DNA of 64,000 bases from Crocinitomicaceae bacterium (GCA_002707155.1 PAME01000001.1:356029-420028), one strand, 5' to 3'; shown: positions 1 to 7,525, counted from the stretch's first letter. The notes: generated by a model from the sequence alone, not told the origin. Made by a program: numbers and translations.

Positions 1-1
1 A

Positions 2-94
2 GTAATTGAAGAGAAAATGTCAAATGCATTTAAACTCTCTGTTCCACTAGTTGTGGACAGCGGAACTGGTGAGAATTGGTTGGCAGCACATTAG
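2..94 (+). CDS. polA: DNA polymerase I, C-terminal end (partial)
   Basis: Only the last 30 codons lie in the window; the 5' part is off the left edge. The tail reads EEKMSNAFKLSVPLVVDSG and ends GENWLAAH before a TAG stop. This resembles the end of family A DNA polymerases, where the palm domain closes with a conserved 'PLVVD.G.G.NW..AH' pattern. The protein would be the repair and Okazaki-fragment-processing polymerase. The match is short but distinctive. Nothing can be said about its start or its exonuclease domains. Confidence 0.8.
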   Translation, partial: VIEEKMSNAFKLSVPLVVDSGTGENWLAAH

Positions 95-146
95 TCGATC
101 AGAAACAGTAAAAGTTTTAATTTCGGCCATCCATTTCTAAAAGTAA

Positions 147-935
147 ATGCAAGAAAGACACACAAATAGAAAACAGTATTTTAATGAGCAGGCAATAAGC
201 ACTCGAAAGTATGTTGTGCCTTATATTGAGGCGGTAATTCCCGTAACGAAAGAAACCAAGGTTTTAGAAATAGGTTGTGGTGAAGGTGGTAATATTCTTC
301 CTTTTTTAGAGAAAGGTTGCGATGTTATTGGTGTTGATCTTAACGAAGGAAAACTAAAAATGGGAAGAGAGTGGCTGAGTGAGGCGCTTCCAGGATCAAC
401 CTATAAGTTAATTAACCAAGACATTTACGAATGGGATTTATCATCTGACGAAAAATTTGACCTCATTATTTTACGGGATGTAATTGAGCACATTCACGAT
501 CAAGATCGTTTTATGGGCTTTATGAAAAGCTTGCTTACTCCAAATGGAAAAGTCTTTTTTGGGTTCCCTCCTTGGTATATGCCTTTTGGAGGCCATCAAC
601 AGATTTGTAAAAAGAAATTAACGAGTGTTGCACCTTGGTATCATTTACTGCCAATGCCATTGTTTAAAATGCTCTTGAAGGCTTTTGGAGAAAGTGAAAG
701 AGTTATAGAATCGTTAGTTGAAATAAAGGATACGGGAATTTCTACCGCGCGGTTTTTAAGCATTGTAAAGAAGCATAATTACAGTTTGGATAAAAAAACG
801 CGTTGGTTTATTAATCCAAACTATGAAATCAAGTTTAATCTAAAGAAACGCGTTTTGATTGGCCCATTGGCTTCAATTCCCTTTTTTAGAGATTTTTTCA
901 CAACTTGTTTCTATTGCGTAATAGGTAATAAGTAA
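147..935 (+). CDS. class I SAM-dependent methyltransferase
   Basis: A 262-residue soluble protein with a Rossmann-type methyltransferase core. Motif I (VLEIGCGEGG) is at residues 39-48, the acidic residue that binds the SAM ribose is in VIGVD at 60-64, and a post-motif segment DLIILRDVIEHI is at 105-116. The C-terminal 100 residues are basic and aromatic and give no clue to the substrate. It resembles stand-alone methyltransferases found near cell-surface glycan genes, but its only neighbours here are polA and a tRNA. The ATG at 147 is the natural start. A 15-nt palindrome, AAGTAAAGTTTACTT, covers the stop codon. Confidence 0.75.
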   Translation: MQERHTNRKQYFNEQAISTRKYVVPYIEAVIPVTKETKVLEIGCGEGGNILPFLEKGCDVIGVDLNEGKLKMGREWLSEALPGSTYKLINQDIYEWDLSSDEKFDLIILRDVIEHIHDQDRFMGFMKSLLTPNGKVFFGFPPWYMPFGGHQQICKKKLTSVAPWYHLLPMPLFKMLLKAFGESERVIESLVEIKDTGISTARFLSIVKKHNYSLDKKTRWFINPNYEIKFNLKKRVLIGPLASIPFFRDFFTTCFYCVIGNK

Positions 936-965
936 AGTTTACTTAAAATTGCCACCAATTAAATT

Positions 966-1009
966 GGGGATGTAGCTCTCCCGATAGTTATCGGGATGGC
1001 TACCTGCCC
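966..1009 (+). other. hairpin whose 5' strand copies the tRNA-Ala 5' end
   Basis: Bases 966-978 (GGGGATGTAGCTC) are identical to the first 13 bases of the tRNA-Ala gene at 1121. They run straight into an 18-bp palindrome, TCCCGATAGTTATCGGGA (979-996), which is followed by GGCTACCTGCCC. GTAGC (972-976) can pair with GCTAC (999-1003), and GGG (966-968) with CCC (1007-1009), so the element folds as one interrupted hairpin. A similar element precedes the tRNA-Met gene at 35729. It does not continue into a tRNA fold. Its function is unknown. Confidence 0.55.
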
Positions 1010-1100
1010 TTTCTGACTAAAAGGCTAGCCTTCTCGACAAGAATATTCAGGCGGCGAGCGTTAGAAATAAGTAATAGCTATTTTGAATACATTGAAAGAT

Positions 1101-1108
1101 TAAATTTG
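1101..1108 (+). promoter_or_regulatory. -7 promoter element for tRNA-Ala
   Basis: TAAATTTG matches the Bacteroidota housekeeping -7 consensus TAnnTTTG and lies 12 bases before the mature tRNA 5' end. A TTTG at 1082-1085 could serve as the upstream element, although the spacing is short. Confidence 0.5.
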
Positions 1109-1120
1109 TTCAATGATTAA

Positions 1121-1194
1121 GGGGATGTAGCTCAGTTGGCTAGAGCGCTTGACTGGCAGTCAAGAGGTCGTGGGTTCGAGACCCATCTTCTCCA
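1121..1194 (+). tRNA. tRNA-Ala (anticodon GGC)
   Basis: A 74-base cloverleaf. The acceptor strands GGGGATG and CTTCTCC pair except for one T-T mismatch. The D stem is GCTC/GAGC, and the anticodon stem CTTGA/TCAAG encloses the loop CTGGCAG, giving anticodon GGC (reads GCC/GCU, Ala). The T arm is GTGGG-TTCGAGA-CCCAT and the discriminator is A. CCA is not encoded. A strong terminator follows 12 bases later. Confidence 0.93.
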
Positions 1195-1205
1195 CTATAA
1201 AGATC

Positions 1206-1234
1206 AAAGGGTTGCAGAAATGTAGCCCTTTTTT
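1206..1234 (+). terminator. terminator after tRNA-Ala
   Basis: AAAGGGTTGCA (1206-1216) and TGTAGCCCTTT (1221-1231) form an 11-bp stem with two G-T pairs around a GAAA tetraloop, followed by T residues. Confidence 0.8.
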
Positions 1235-1337
1235 ATTTCCCCATTGAAATACAGTTATAACTAATACTTACTATTCTGCCTATATTGAATGGTGGTCATG
1301 TTGATATAATAGGAAGCCTTAACTGGGATTAAAAACT

Positions 1338-1373
1338 AGAGTTGTTTTTTTAGCCAATAAAAAAAGCAACACT
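1338..1373. terminator. possible bidirectional terminator next to the IS
   Basis: AGAGTTG with a T run faces an A run with CAACACT, so either strand would give a hairpin with a T-rich arm. It lies 21 bases outside the left end of the insertion sequence, where it could stop transcription leaving the transposase gene. The pairing is imperfect. Confidence 0.35.
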
Positions 1374-1386
1374 CCTGTTTTATTTA

Positions 1387-1394
1387 AATTTATA
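1387..1394. repeat. left copy of 8-bp target-site duplication
   Basis: AATTTATA abuts the left inverted repeat of the insertion sequence. The same octamer is found at 2394-2401, two bases outside the right repeat. Eight bases is the duplication length known for the IS1595 family. Confidence 0.6.
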
Positions 1395-1410
1395 CTGCTA
1401 GTCCGCATGT

Positions 1411-2316
1411 TTACCAGTAGGATTTAGCCAATGCTAAAGCCAGCCTTTCAAAGAGGCGGTTTCCAAAGTACCTTCGATTTAGTTTGTAACAAAACTCATC
1501 CAAATAGGATTGAAGATATTTGCCTTTAATTTTATGGTAAATCCCAAGTAAGGTTCTTTTGGCGTTACTAATGGCAATGTGTACCCAGTGCAATGAGGTT
1601 TTTGTTGTTTGTGGAGTTGACTTTTCACTTACATGTATTTCAACGTAATCATTTATATCAACGCAACTTTTGCTTTTATCAGAAAACACAATCGCCTTAT
1701 CATCAATATTATCGGCAATACACTGATTAATACTATTGGCCTTATGGTTTGAAAGTACTTTCATTTTAAAGTAACTCACGTGTTTTGACTTATGACCCGT
1801 TTCTAATTCCTCTAATGGTGTGGATTGTGCCATGACCGCTACATTCACTTGTCGTTTACTTCCCCTGCCTCTTTTTAGTTTGACACTATAAGGAATGGCT
1901 TTTTCGAAATAACCTTCATCAAACTCACCACTGCTATTCAAAGTATAGAGTTCGTCTCGTTTACCCATAGCTTTACGAATCTTATGCATCATAAGCCATA
2001 TCGGTTTATATCGCTTATGACCAAGCTGCCTTTGCATTTCGCAAGCTGAAATCCCCTTTTTGCTAAAGGTCATGAGCGCCATTGCTAAATACCACTTTCT
2101 CAAAGGTAATTTCGAGTTTTCCATTACCGTCCCGCTTCTTAAGGTAGTCCTAAAAGTGCAGATCTGGCATTCCCATTGCCATTTGGACTTAAGCCAATAG
2201 TGACGTCCAGAACCGCAGTTTTTACACTTTACTCCCTCAAATTCTCTTTGAATTTTAAAATCAGACTTGCAGCTTTCTTCAGTAGGGTACTTCTCAATAA
2301 ATTCAATAATATTCAT
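1411..2316 (-). CDS. IS1595-family (ISXO2-like) transposase
   Basis: About 301 residues if read from the ATG at 2316 (MNIIEFIEKYPTEESC); an in-frame ATG at 2340 would add eight residues with no family support. An N-terminal zinc ribbon (CKNC and CQIC) precedes the catalytic domain. Counted from the 2340 start, likely catalytic residues are D141 in GEFDEGYF, D221 in IVFSDKS and, in the position usually held by Glu or Asn, H254 in WVHIAISNAKR. The C-terminal GIYHKIKGKYLQSYLDEF block is typical of ISXO2-like transposases. It would cut and rejoin the surrounding 23-bp repeats. There are no frameshifts, so it may be active. Confidence 0.88.
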   Translation of the reverse strand: MNIIEFIEKYPTEESCKSDFKIQREFEGVKCKNCGSGRHYWLKSKWQWECQICTFRTTLRSGTVMENSKLPLRKWYLAMALMTFSKKGISACEMQRQLGHKRYKPIWLMMHKIRKAMGKRDELYTLNSSGEFDEGYFEKAIPYSVKLKRGRGSKRQVNVAVMAQSTPLEELETGHKSKHVSYFKMKVLSNHKANSINQCIADNIDDKAIVFSDKSKSCVDINDYVEIHVSEKSTPQTTKTSLHWVHIAISNAKRTLLGIYHKIKGKYLQSYLDEFCYKLNRRYFGNRLFERLALALAKSYW

Positions 2317-2347
2317 AGCTCTTAATTTTATACAAATCAAGAGACTC

Positions 2348-2370
2348 AGAACGTAATCAATTTACGTTCT
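2348..2370 (-). promoter_or_regulatory. hairpin upstream of the transposase gene
   Basis: AGAACGTAA (2348-2356) and TTACGTTCT (2362-2370) form a perfect 9-bp stem with a TCAAT loop, between the right inverted repeat and the transposase start. Hairpins here are often found in IS elements that block transcripts entering from outside; that role is an inference. Confidence 0.5.
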
Positions 2371-2393
2371 GGTAAACATGCGGACTAGCAGAT

Positions 2394-2401
2394 AATTTAT
2401 A
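2394..2401. repeat. right copy of 8-bp target-site duplication
   Basis: AATTTATA, identical to 1387-1394 at the other end of the insertion sequence. Confidence 0.6.
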
Positions 2402-2524
2402 GAAAATTATAAGCTATTAAAGATTACTTCTGTTTTGAAAATAAGATGGGAGCTCAGACCCCAAACCAAAAAACGAGGCGAAACCGAAAAGCCAAACGAG
2501 TAGGAAAAATTTAATTTTTATAGA

Positions 2525-2980
2525 ATGAAAAATGTTTTCAAAGTTTTAATACTAACGGTTTTAGTGGCTACTCTTGCAAGCTGCACCAGCCTCAACAATG
2601 TAGTTAGAGAACCAAATACAAGGGTACTTCTAAACATGTCTGATTTTTCTCTTTCCAAGCAAGTTTCAGCTGAAGCCAAAACTGTGAAAGTTTTAGGTAT
2701 AGACTGGTCAAGAATTTTTAAGGTTAACACAGGAGAAGTTAATAAAGATGGTGAAGCAGGTGCAAGTGCTGTAAGTGCAGCAAGTATTCCAGTAATAGGA
2801 TCCTTTATTGGTGATAAAAATAAAAGTTATGCTCTTCATGAATTAATCACAAGCAACCCCGGTTATGATGTTGTTTTCTACCCACAGTTTGAAACCAAAA
2901 AATTTGCACCAGGATTAGGTTTGTTTTATAATGTTACAACAGTAAAAGCAACAGCTAGACTAGGTAAGTTGACGGAATAA
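2525..2980 (+). CDS. small lipoprotein of unknown function
   Basis: A 151-residue protein with a lipoprotein signal peptide: a basic start (MKNVFK), a hydrophobic core and a lipobox LASC with Cys at residue 20. The mature part has a Gly/Ala/Ser-rich middle (GEAGASAVSAASIPVIG) and a C-terminal segment, ALHELITSNPGYDVVFYPQF, that recalls a widespread Bacteroidota family of about 150-residue envelope lipoproteins. Its function is not known. It stands alone: the insertion sequence is upstream, two terminator-like hairpins follow, and a barrel protein comes next. The ATG at 2525 directly follows an AT-rich leader; no clear Shine-Dalgarno site is visible, which is normal for this phylum. Confidence 0.7.
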   Translation: MKNVFKVLILTVLVATLASCTSLNNVVREPNTRVLLNMSDFSLSKQVSAEAKTVKVLGIDWSRIFKVNTGEVNKDGEAGASAVSAASIPVIGSFIGDKNKSYALHELITSNPGYDVVFYPQFETKKFAPGLGLFYNVTTVKATARLGKLTE

Positions 2981-3050
2981 AATCCTCGTTATAAAAGCAA
3001 CGAATAACACCTTATTTGGAAATATAGCTGGGATTAATACTATGTTGATG

Positions 3051-3074
3051 CCCGATACTATATCGGTGTTTTTT
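3051..3074 (+). terminator. terminator-like hairpin after the small lipoprotein
   Basis: CCGATA (3052-3057) pairs with TATCGG (3061-3066) and is followed by TGTTTTTTAG. It could end the upstream transcript. Confidence 0.55.
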
Positions 3075-3120
3075 AGTCAGTTTATATCTTATAATCATAG
3101 GATCCCATATTCTCTACATT

Positions 3121-3151
3121 AAGCCCTTCTAAAGTTTAGAAGGGCTTTTTA
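3121..3151 (+). terminator. strong intrinsic terminator
   Basis: AAGCCCTTCT and AGAAGGGCTT form a perfect 10-bp stem around AAAGTTT, followed by TTT. It separates the small lipoprotein from the barrel gene at 3245. Confidence 0.85.
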
Positions 3152-3244
3152 TTACCACCCATCCTCAAAATAAGTTAATCCGAACCACCTTCTATTGATT
3201 ATTGAACAAATACCACGACTTTCGCGTCCTGAAAGAAATACATC

Positions 3245-5683
3245 GTGTTTAAACGTATCCTATATCTAATTTTATTGTTGAGTTTCACTACTCAAACAGC
3301 ATTTTCTCAAGGCGAAAGACCTCAAGGAAAGGGAGGCGGTAAAAAAGGTGGAAATACATTTTCTATTCTTGGAAAACTGGTGGATGAAAATCGGAATGCA
3401 ATTCCATATGCTTCTATTGCGGTATACAACTCCAAAGACTCAACACTAGCTGCTGGATTAGCATCTGGTGGAGATGGTTTCTTCGATGTTCAGGTAAGAC
3501 CAGGTAAATACTACGCTCAAATAAGTTTCTTGTCTTTTGAAACTGAAGTGATTTCCGACTTAAATGTTACCAATGCAGATATCAATTTGAAGGCAGTAAC
3601 GATGCATCCATCCGCTACTTCTTTAGAAACAGTAACTATTGAGGCCGAGCGACCACAAATGGAATTGAAGTTGGATAAAAGAGTCTATAATGTCGATAAA
3701 GATTTTACTAATCGAGGTCAGACTACTGCTGGAATTTTAGAAAACATTCCTTCGGTAGATGTTGATGTTGAAGGGAATGTGAGTTTAAGAAACAGCCAAA
3801 ATGTAAGAATCCTAATTGACGGACAACCCGCAGCGCTTATGGGAATGAGTAACGGCGAAGCGCTTAAAATGATTCAAGGCGATATGGTTGAAAAGGTGGA
3901 GATAATTACCAATCCTTCAGCAAGATACGATGCAGAGGGTGAGGTTGGAATTATAAATATTGTGCTCAAAAAAGAAAAGAAAAAAGGACTGAATGGGGTT
4001 TTTGAAGTTCGGGCTGGATTTCCAATAAACGCAGGAGCAAGCTATACGTTGAATTATCGAAAAAAGAAATTCAATTTCTTTACGGGTTATGGCTTGAATT
4101 ATCGTGAACGACCAGGGCAAGGAACCACTTATCATGAATTTTACAGACCCGATACAACCTTTGGTTATCGATCAGAAAGAAACCACAGTCGCAATGGATT
4201 TAATCAAAACATTCGATTGGGAGCGAGCTATCAATTCAATAAGTACAACGCACTCACCATTTCAGGAAACTACAGCAACGGCGCAGGAGTAAATGATGCA
4301 CAATTGATTTATGAAGATTTTGGAATAAACTCTGAAATCAGCCAAACGGTGAATCGAGATGAAGTTGAAGATCAGCGGAACAATATGAGTCGAGGCCAAT
4401 TGAATTATACCAAAACCTTTAAGAAAAAGGAAATGAAATGGACCATTGATGTTTCGGGTTTTACCAACTTTAGCGTTGAAGACGCTGATTTGAATGAGGT
4501 TAGCACCAGTCCGCTGACTCCTAACATTATCCAAAAAGCAATTACTGAAGAGGAAGGAAGTAACCTAACCATGCAGTCTGATTTTGTGTTTCCTTTTCTA
4601 GAAGATGGTAAAGGAGAGCTGGGGGTAAAGGGTAACCTAAGAGCAATCAACAACAATTTTGATATTTCACAATTCGATGGAGTTGAGTACGTTCCAGATC
4701 CCGTTTTTAATAACGAAATGGCTTACACCGAAGATGTTTATGCGGCTTATGCTATGGCTGGAAATAAAACCAAGAATTTTTCTTATCAACTCGGTGTTCG
4801 TTTGGAGTACACTGATATTGTAACGGAATTCAAAAGAACAAATGAAAGAAACCAAAGAGATTATTTGAACTTGTTTCCAAGTGTAAACTTGTCTTATGAG
4901 TTTCAAAACAATCAGTTTATCCAATCCAGTTATTCGAAAAGAATATCACGCCCCATGCATTGGTATTTGTATCCATTTTACAACCTTAGCGATAATCGTA
5001 ATATTTCAACGGGAAACCCAAACTTGAACCCCGTGTTTACCGATGCATTTGAAGTAGGATACATGAAACGCTGGGAAAAGGCTAATATTTTGGTTAGCCC
5101 CTATTACCGTTACTCTACTGGAACTATTGAACGTGTTTTATTAGCCGATTCAGCGGGAATCAACACTCGATTTCCAATAAACTTGGGTATCAGAAATTCT
5201 TTTGGACTGGAAGTATCGGGAAGTCTAACCTTAAAGGAATGGTGGAATGTGAACGGAAGTTTCAATTTTTTTAGAGCCATTACCGATGGAGAATACCAAG
5301 GCCAGCAATTTTCTGCTGATACTTATGCTTGGTCTAGCCGAGTAGTAAGTAAATGGAAAATTTGGGAAAAGCTTTCTTACCAAACGTCTTTAAACTATCG
5401 TTCCAAGGAGAAAACGACACAAGGAGAGCAACTGGCGCGTTACAACATAGATATGGCTGCGGCTATTGATGTTTTAAAAGGAAACGGAACGCTTACGCTT
5501 TCTGTTCGAGATATACTGAATACAAGAAAAAGAATCAACATAACCAATGGGCCCGACTTTTACGACAAGTCCGAATTTCAATGGGTTTCTAGGTATACTG
5601 TATTTACCTTTTCGTATAGGCTCAACCAAAAGAAAAGACCGCAACGTGGCGGAGGTGGTTACGGCGAAGATGAAGGTGGGTGA
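3245..5683 (+). CDS. TonB-receptor-like outer-membrane beta-barrel protein
   Basis: An 812-residue protein starting at GTG 3245, with a signal peptide over about residues 1-21. A carboxypeptidase-regulatory-like domain follows at about 35-110 (FSILGKLVDENRNAIPYASI), typical of SusC/TonB-type proteins in this phylum. A plug-like region at about 155-258 contains LRNSQNVRILIDGQPAALMG and the turn NPSARYDAEGEVGIINIVLK. The rest reads as alternating aromatic/hydrophobic barrel strands of the 'outer membrane beta-barrel family' type (OMP_b-brl_3-like). A Gly-rich tail ends in RGGGGYGEDEGG. No TonB box is obvious. The substrate is unknown. No SusD partner is adjacent, so it is not a standard polysaccharide locus. 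Confidence 0.85.
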   Translation: MFKRILYLILLLSFTTQTAFSQGERPQGKGGGKKGGNTFSILGKLVDENRNAIPYASIAVYNSKDSTLAAGLASGGDGFFDVQVRPGKYYAQISFLSFETEVISDLNVTNADINLKAVTMHPSATSLETVTIEAERPQMELKLDKRVYNVDKDFTNRGQTTAGILENIPSVDVDVEGNVSLRNSQNVRILIDGQPAALMGMSNGEALKMIQGDMVEKVEIITNPSARYDAEGEVGIINIVLKKEKKKGLNGVFEVRAGFPINAGASYTLNYRKKKFNFFTGYGLNYRERPGQGTTYHEFYRPDTTFGYRSERNHSRNGFNQNIRLGASYQFNKYNALTISGNYSNGAGVNDAQLIYEDFGINSEISQTVNRDEVEDQRNNMSRGQLNYTKTFKKKEMKWTIDVSGFTNFSVEDADLNEVSTSPLTPNIIQKAITEEEGSNLTMQSDFVFPFLEDGKGELGVKGNLRAINNNFDISQFDGVEYVPDPVFNNEMAYTEDVYAAYAMAGNKTKNFSYQLGVRLEYTDIVTEFKRTNERNQRDYLNLFPSVNLSYEFQNNQFIQSSYSKRISRPMHWYLYPFYNLSDNRNISTGNPNLNPVFTDAFEVGYMKRWEKANILVSPYYRYSTGTIERVLLADSAGINTRFPINLGIRNSFGLEVSGSLTLKEWWNVNGSFNFFRAITDGEYQGQQFSADTYAWSSRVVSKWKIWEKLSYQTSLNYRSKEKTTQGEQLARYNIDMAAAIDVLKGNGTLTLSVRDILNTRKRINITNGPDFYDKSEFQWVSRYTVFTFSYRLNQKKRPQRGGGGYGEDEGG

Positions 5684-5722
5684 GAAATTTCATTTTGAAA
5701 GTAATAATCTAATCCTAGTCAC

Positions 5723-5793
5723 CGTCATGCTGAATTTAGTTCAGCATCTCTAGTAATTTGAAAATTAGATTCTGAAACAAGTTCAGAATGACG
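5723..5793. repeat. 71-bp imperfect palindrome (REP-like)
   Basis: Two 27-nt arms face each other (22 of 27 positions match). The left arm begins CGTCATGCTGAATTTAG and the right arm, on the opposite strand, begins CGTCATTCTGAACTTG. Such 'CGTCAT.CTGAA..TTTCAG.ATCT' palindromes are common intergenic dispersed repeats in many bacteria. Here it lies between two convergent genes and may also act as a terminator. Confidence 0.65.
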
Positions 5794-5805
5794 AAATCTG
5801 AAGTA

Positions 5806-7212
5806 TTAATCGGCTAATTCCTCAGCAAACTGCAACAACTTCCCTTCTTCAAACTTATGGGCAATTAGTTGCAAACCAAACGGCATTCCGTTGCTGTGCG
5901 TAAATAAAGGAATTGAAACGCCTGGAACACCTGCTAAATTAGCTTGAACTGTAAAAATGTCTTCCAGATACATCGCAATTGGATCGTTTCCGTGTGAACC
6001 AATTTTAAATGCAGTATGTGGAGTAGTTGGCGTTAAAATAAAATCATATTCCGACAGGATTTCAAAAGTTTTGTCCTGAATTAATCGTCTAACTTTTTGA
6101 GCTTTAGAATAATAAGCGTCGTAATAACCTGCACTCAATACAAACGTTCCAAGCATTATTCTGCGTTTTACTTCTGTGCCAAATCCTTCAGATCGAGATT
6201 TGGTATAAGTTGTATCCAAGTCAACAGCGTTTTCCGAACGATAGCCGTAACGCATTCCATCAAATCGAGAGAGGTTACTTGAAGCCTCAGCGTTTGAAAG
6301 CACATTATAACAAGGTACCAGCTGATCTAAATAAGGAAAAGAAACGGGTTCAACCGTATGACCAGCAGCTTTTAGTTCTTCTATTTTATTTAGGTGAGCC
6401 GTTTTTACTTCAAGATCAAGTCCTTCCGCATCGAAGCATTCTTGTAAGTAGGCAATCTTGTGTTTTTTGGAAGCTGCAGCTAAGTCTAGTTTGTTGCTGC
6501 TTAAGGTGCTGTCAAATTCATCTTGCCCAGCCACAACTGATAACACAGCTGACATATCCTCCACCGAATTGGCAAAAGGGCCAATTTGATCCATTGACGA
6601 GGCGTAAGCAATTAGGCCGTGTCTCGAAATTGTACCGTAAGTTGGTTTCAACCCAAACACACCACAAAAGGATGCTGGCTGGCGAATACTTCCACCGGTA
6701 TCAGAACCTAAAGAAACCAAACAGGTATTTGCTGCTACTGCTGCTGCAGAACCTCCAGAACTTCCTCCGGGCACGCAGGTTGGGTCATGTGGGTTTTTTA
6801 CAGGACCATAGGCAGACTTTTCGTTGGAAGACCCCATTGCGAATTCATCACAATTTAACCTTCCAATAAACAGTGCATCTGCTTCCAAAAGCCGCTCAAC
6901 AACGGTTGAGGAATAAACCGATTCAAACCCCTCTAATATTTTACTCGCTGCAGAAACTTTATGTCCAACGAAGCAGATGTTGTCTTTTAAGCCGACAACC
7001 ATTCCTGCTAGCGGCCCAGCAGTATTAGCATTGATTTTTTTTTGTATTTGCTCGGCCTTTTCTAAAGCTTCGTCTTTCCAAACTTCCAGATAGATGTTTA
7101 AATCAGAAGTTTTTTCAATCTCATTTAAATATGAATCAACCAATTCAGGAAGGGTGTATTCACCATTCTTAATATTGGATTGAATAACTGTAAGTTTTTT
7201 AGGAAATTCCAT
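5806..7212 (-). CDS. gatA: Asp/Glu-tRNA amidotransferase subunit A
   Basis: A 468-residue amidase-signature enzyme. It supplies ammonia from glutamine to convert Glu-tRNA(Gln) or Asp-tRNA(Asn) into the correctly charged tRNA, working with GatB and GatC. The Ser-cisSer-Lys triad is readable: K76 in VVGLKDNIC, S151 in PGGSSGGSAAAVAA and S175 in GSDTGGSIRQPA. The length is normal and the start (MEFPKKLTVI) looks right. gatC is about 35 kb away at 41809; gatB is not in the window. A 33-bp palindrome lies 17 bases upstream, between tatA and gatA, so the two may be co-transcribed through an attenuating hairpin. Confidence 0.95.
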   Translation of the reverse strand: MEFPKKLTVIQSNIKNGEYTLPELVDSYLNEIEKTSDLNIYLEVWKDEALEKAEQIQKKINANTAGPLAGMVVGLKDNICFVGHKVSAASKILEGFESVYSSTVVERLLEADALFIGRLNCDEFAMGSSNEKSAYGPVKNPHDPTCVPGGSSGGSAAAVAANTCLVSLGSDTGGSIRQPASFCGVFGLKPTYGTISRHGLIAYASSMDQIGPFANSVEDMSAVLSVVAGQDEFDSTLSSNKLDLAAASKKHKIAYLQECFDAEGLDLEVKTAHLNKIEELKAAGHTVEPVSFPYLDQLVPCYNVLSNAEASSNLSRFDGMRYGYRSENAVDLDTTYTKSRSEGFGTEVKRRIMLGTFVLSAGYYDAYYSKAQKVRRLIQDKTFEILSEYDFILTPTTPHTAFKIGSHGNDPIAMYLEDIFTVQANLAGVPGVSIPLFTHSNGMPFGLQLIAHKFEEGKLLQFAEELAD

Positions 7213-7228
7213 CTTTTACTAAACGTAA

Positions 7229-7261
7229 AAGGGCAACTCGATAGCTATCGGGACTGCCCTT
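7229..7261 (-). promoter_or_regulatory. composite palindrome between tatA and gatA
   Basis: AAGGGCA (7229-7235) pairs with TGCCCTT (7255-7261) around an inner palindrome, CTCGATAGCTATCGGG (7237-7252). The inner core is nearly the same as the palindrome at 979-996. No long T run follows on the minus strand, so it may attenuate transcription or protect RNA ends rather than terminate fully. Confidence 0.55.
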
Positions 7262-7288
7262 AGATTTTCACTCAATTAAGCAAGCGAG

Positions 7289-7453
7289 TTACTTATCGGT
7301 TTCTTTTTTATCAGCATCCTCTTCTTTAGACGCGTTTTTAAACTCTTTCATCCCACTTCCAAGTCCCTTCATCAATTCAGGAATTTTTTTCCCTCCAAAT
7401 AAAAGAAGAACTACAACTATAATGAGTACGATTTGCCAAGGACCAATTGCCAT
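7289..7453 (-). CDS. tatA: twin-arginine translocase subunit TatA
   Basis: A 54-residue protein, [20 protein letters not shown] followed by [19 protein letters not shown]: one N-terminal membrane helix, the FGGKKIPE hinge, an amphipathic helix and a charged tail. This is the TatA/E layout; it forms the pore of the Tat pathway, which exports folded proteins. The frame stays open up to 7603, but a -7 element at 7487-7494 puts transcription start near 7480, so the ATG at 7453 is the real start. tatC is not in the window. Confidence 0.9.
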   Translation of the reverse strand: MAIGPWQIVLIIVVVLLLFGGKKIPELMKGLGSGMKEFKNASKEEDADKKETDK

Positions 7454-7486
7454 TTTATACGTATTAAACGGTGAATAATAAAGGCG

Positions 7487-7494
7487 CAAAGGTA
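7487..7494 (-). promoter_or_regulatory. -7 element for tatA
   Basis: On the minus strand this reads TACCTTTG (TAnnTTTG). It lies 33 bases upstream of the tatA start and almost back to back with the atpZ promoter. Confidence 0.6.
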
Positions 7495-7506
7495 GTAAAT
7501 AAAGCC

Positions 7507-7514
7507 TAGTTTTG
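7507..7514 (+). promoter_or_regulatory. -7 element for atpZ
   Basis: TAGTTTTG (TAnnTTTG) lies 11 bases before the atpZ ATG, so the leader would be only a few bases long. Confidence 0.55.
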
Positions 7515-7525
7515 CTCGTGATACT

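Larger units (their letters stand above)
1395..2391 (-). mobile_element. complete IS1595-family insertion sequence
   Basis: A roughly 1.0-kb element bounded by perfect 23-bp inverted repeats (1395-1417 and 2369-2391; outer end CTGCTAGTCCGCATG). It carries one transposase gene on the minus strand whose stop codon lies inside the left repeat. AATTTATA flanks both sides (1387-1394, 2394-2401), consistent with an 8-bp target duplication, although two extra bases (2392-2393) separate the right repeat from its copy. Repeats and reading frame are intact, so the insertion looks recent. It sits between the tRNA-Ala terminator and a small lipoprotein gene. Confidence 0.85.

Noticed and set aside
966..1040. 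A second, degenerate tRNA gene upstream of tRNA-Ala
   Set aside because: Only the first 13 bases match a tRNA; no anticodon or T arm can be built from the rest, so it is described as a hairpin element instead.
3245..5683. A SusCD-type polysaccharide utilisation locus
   Set aside because: No SusD homologue or carbohydrate-active enzyme is adjacent to the barrel protein.
6210..6869. A 219-residue open frame on the plus strand
   Set aside because: It lies wholly antisense to gatA, shows no family features, and gatA has all its catalytic motifs.
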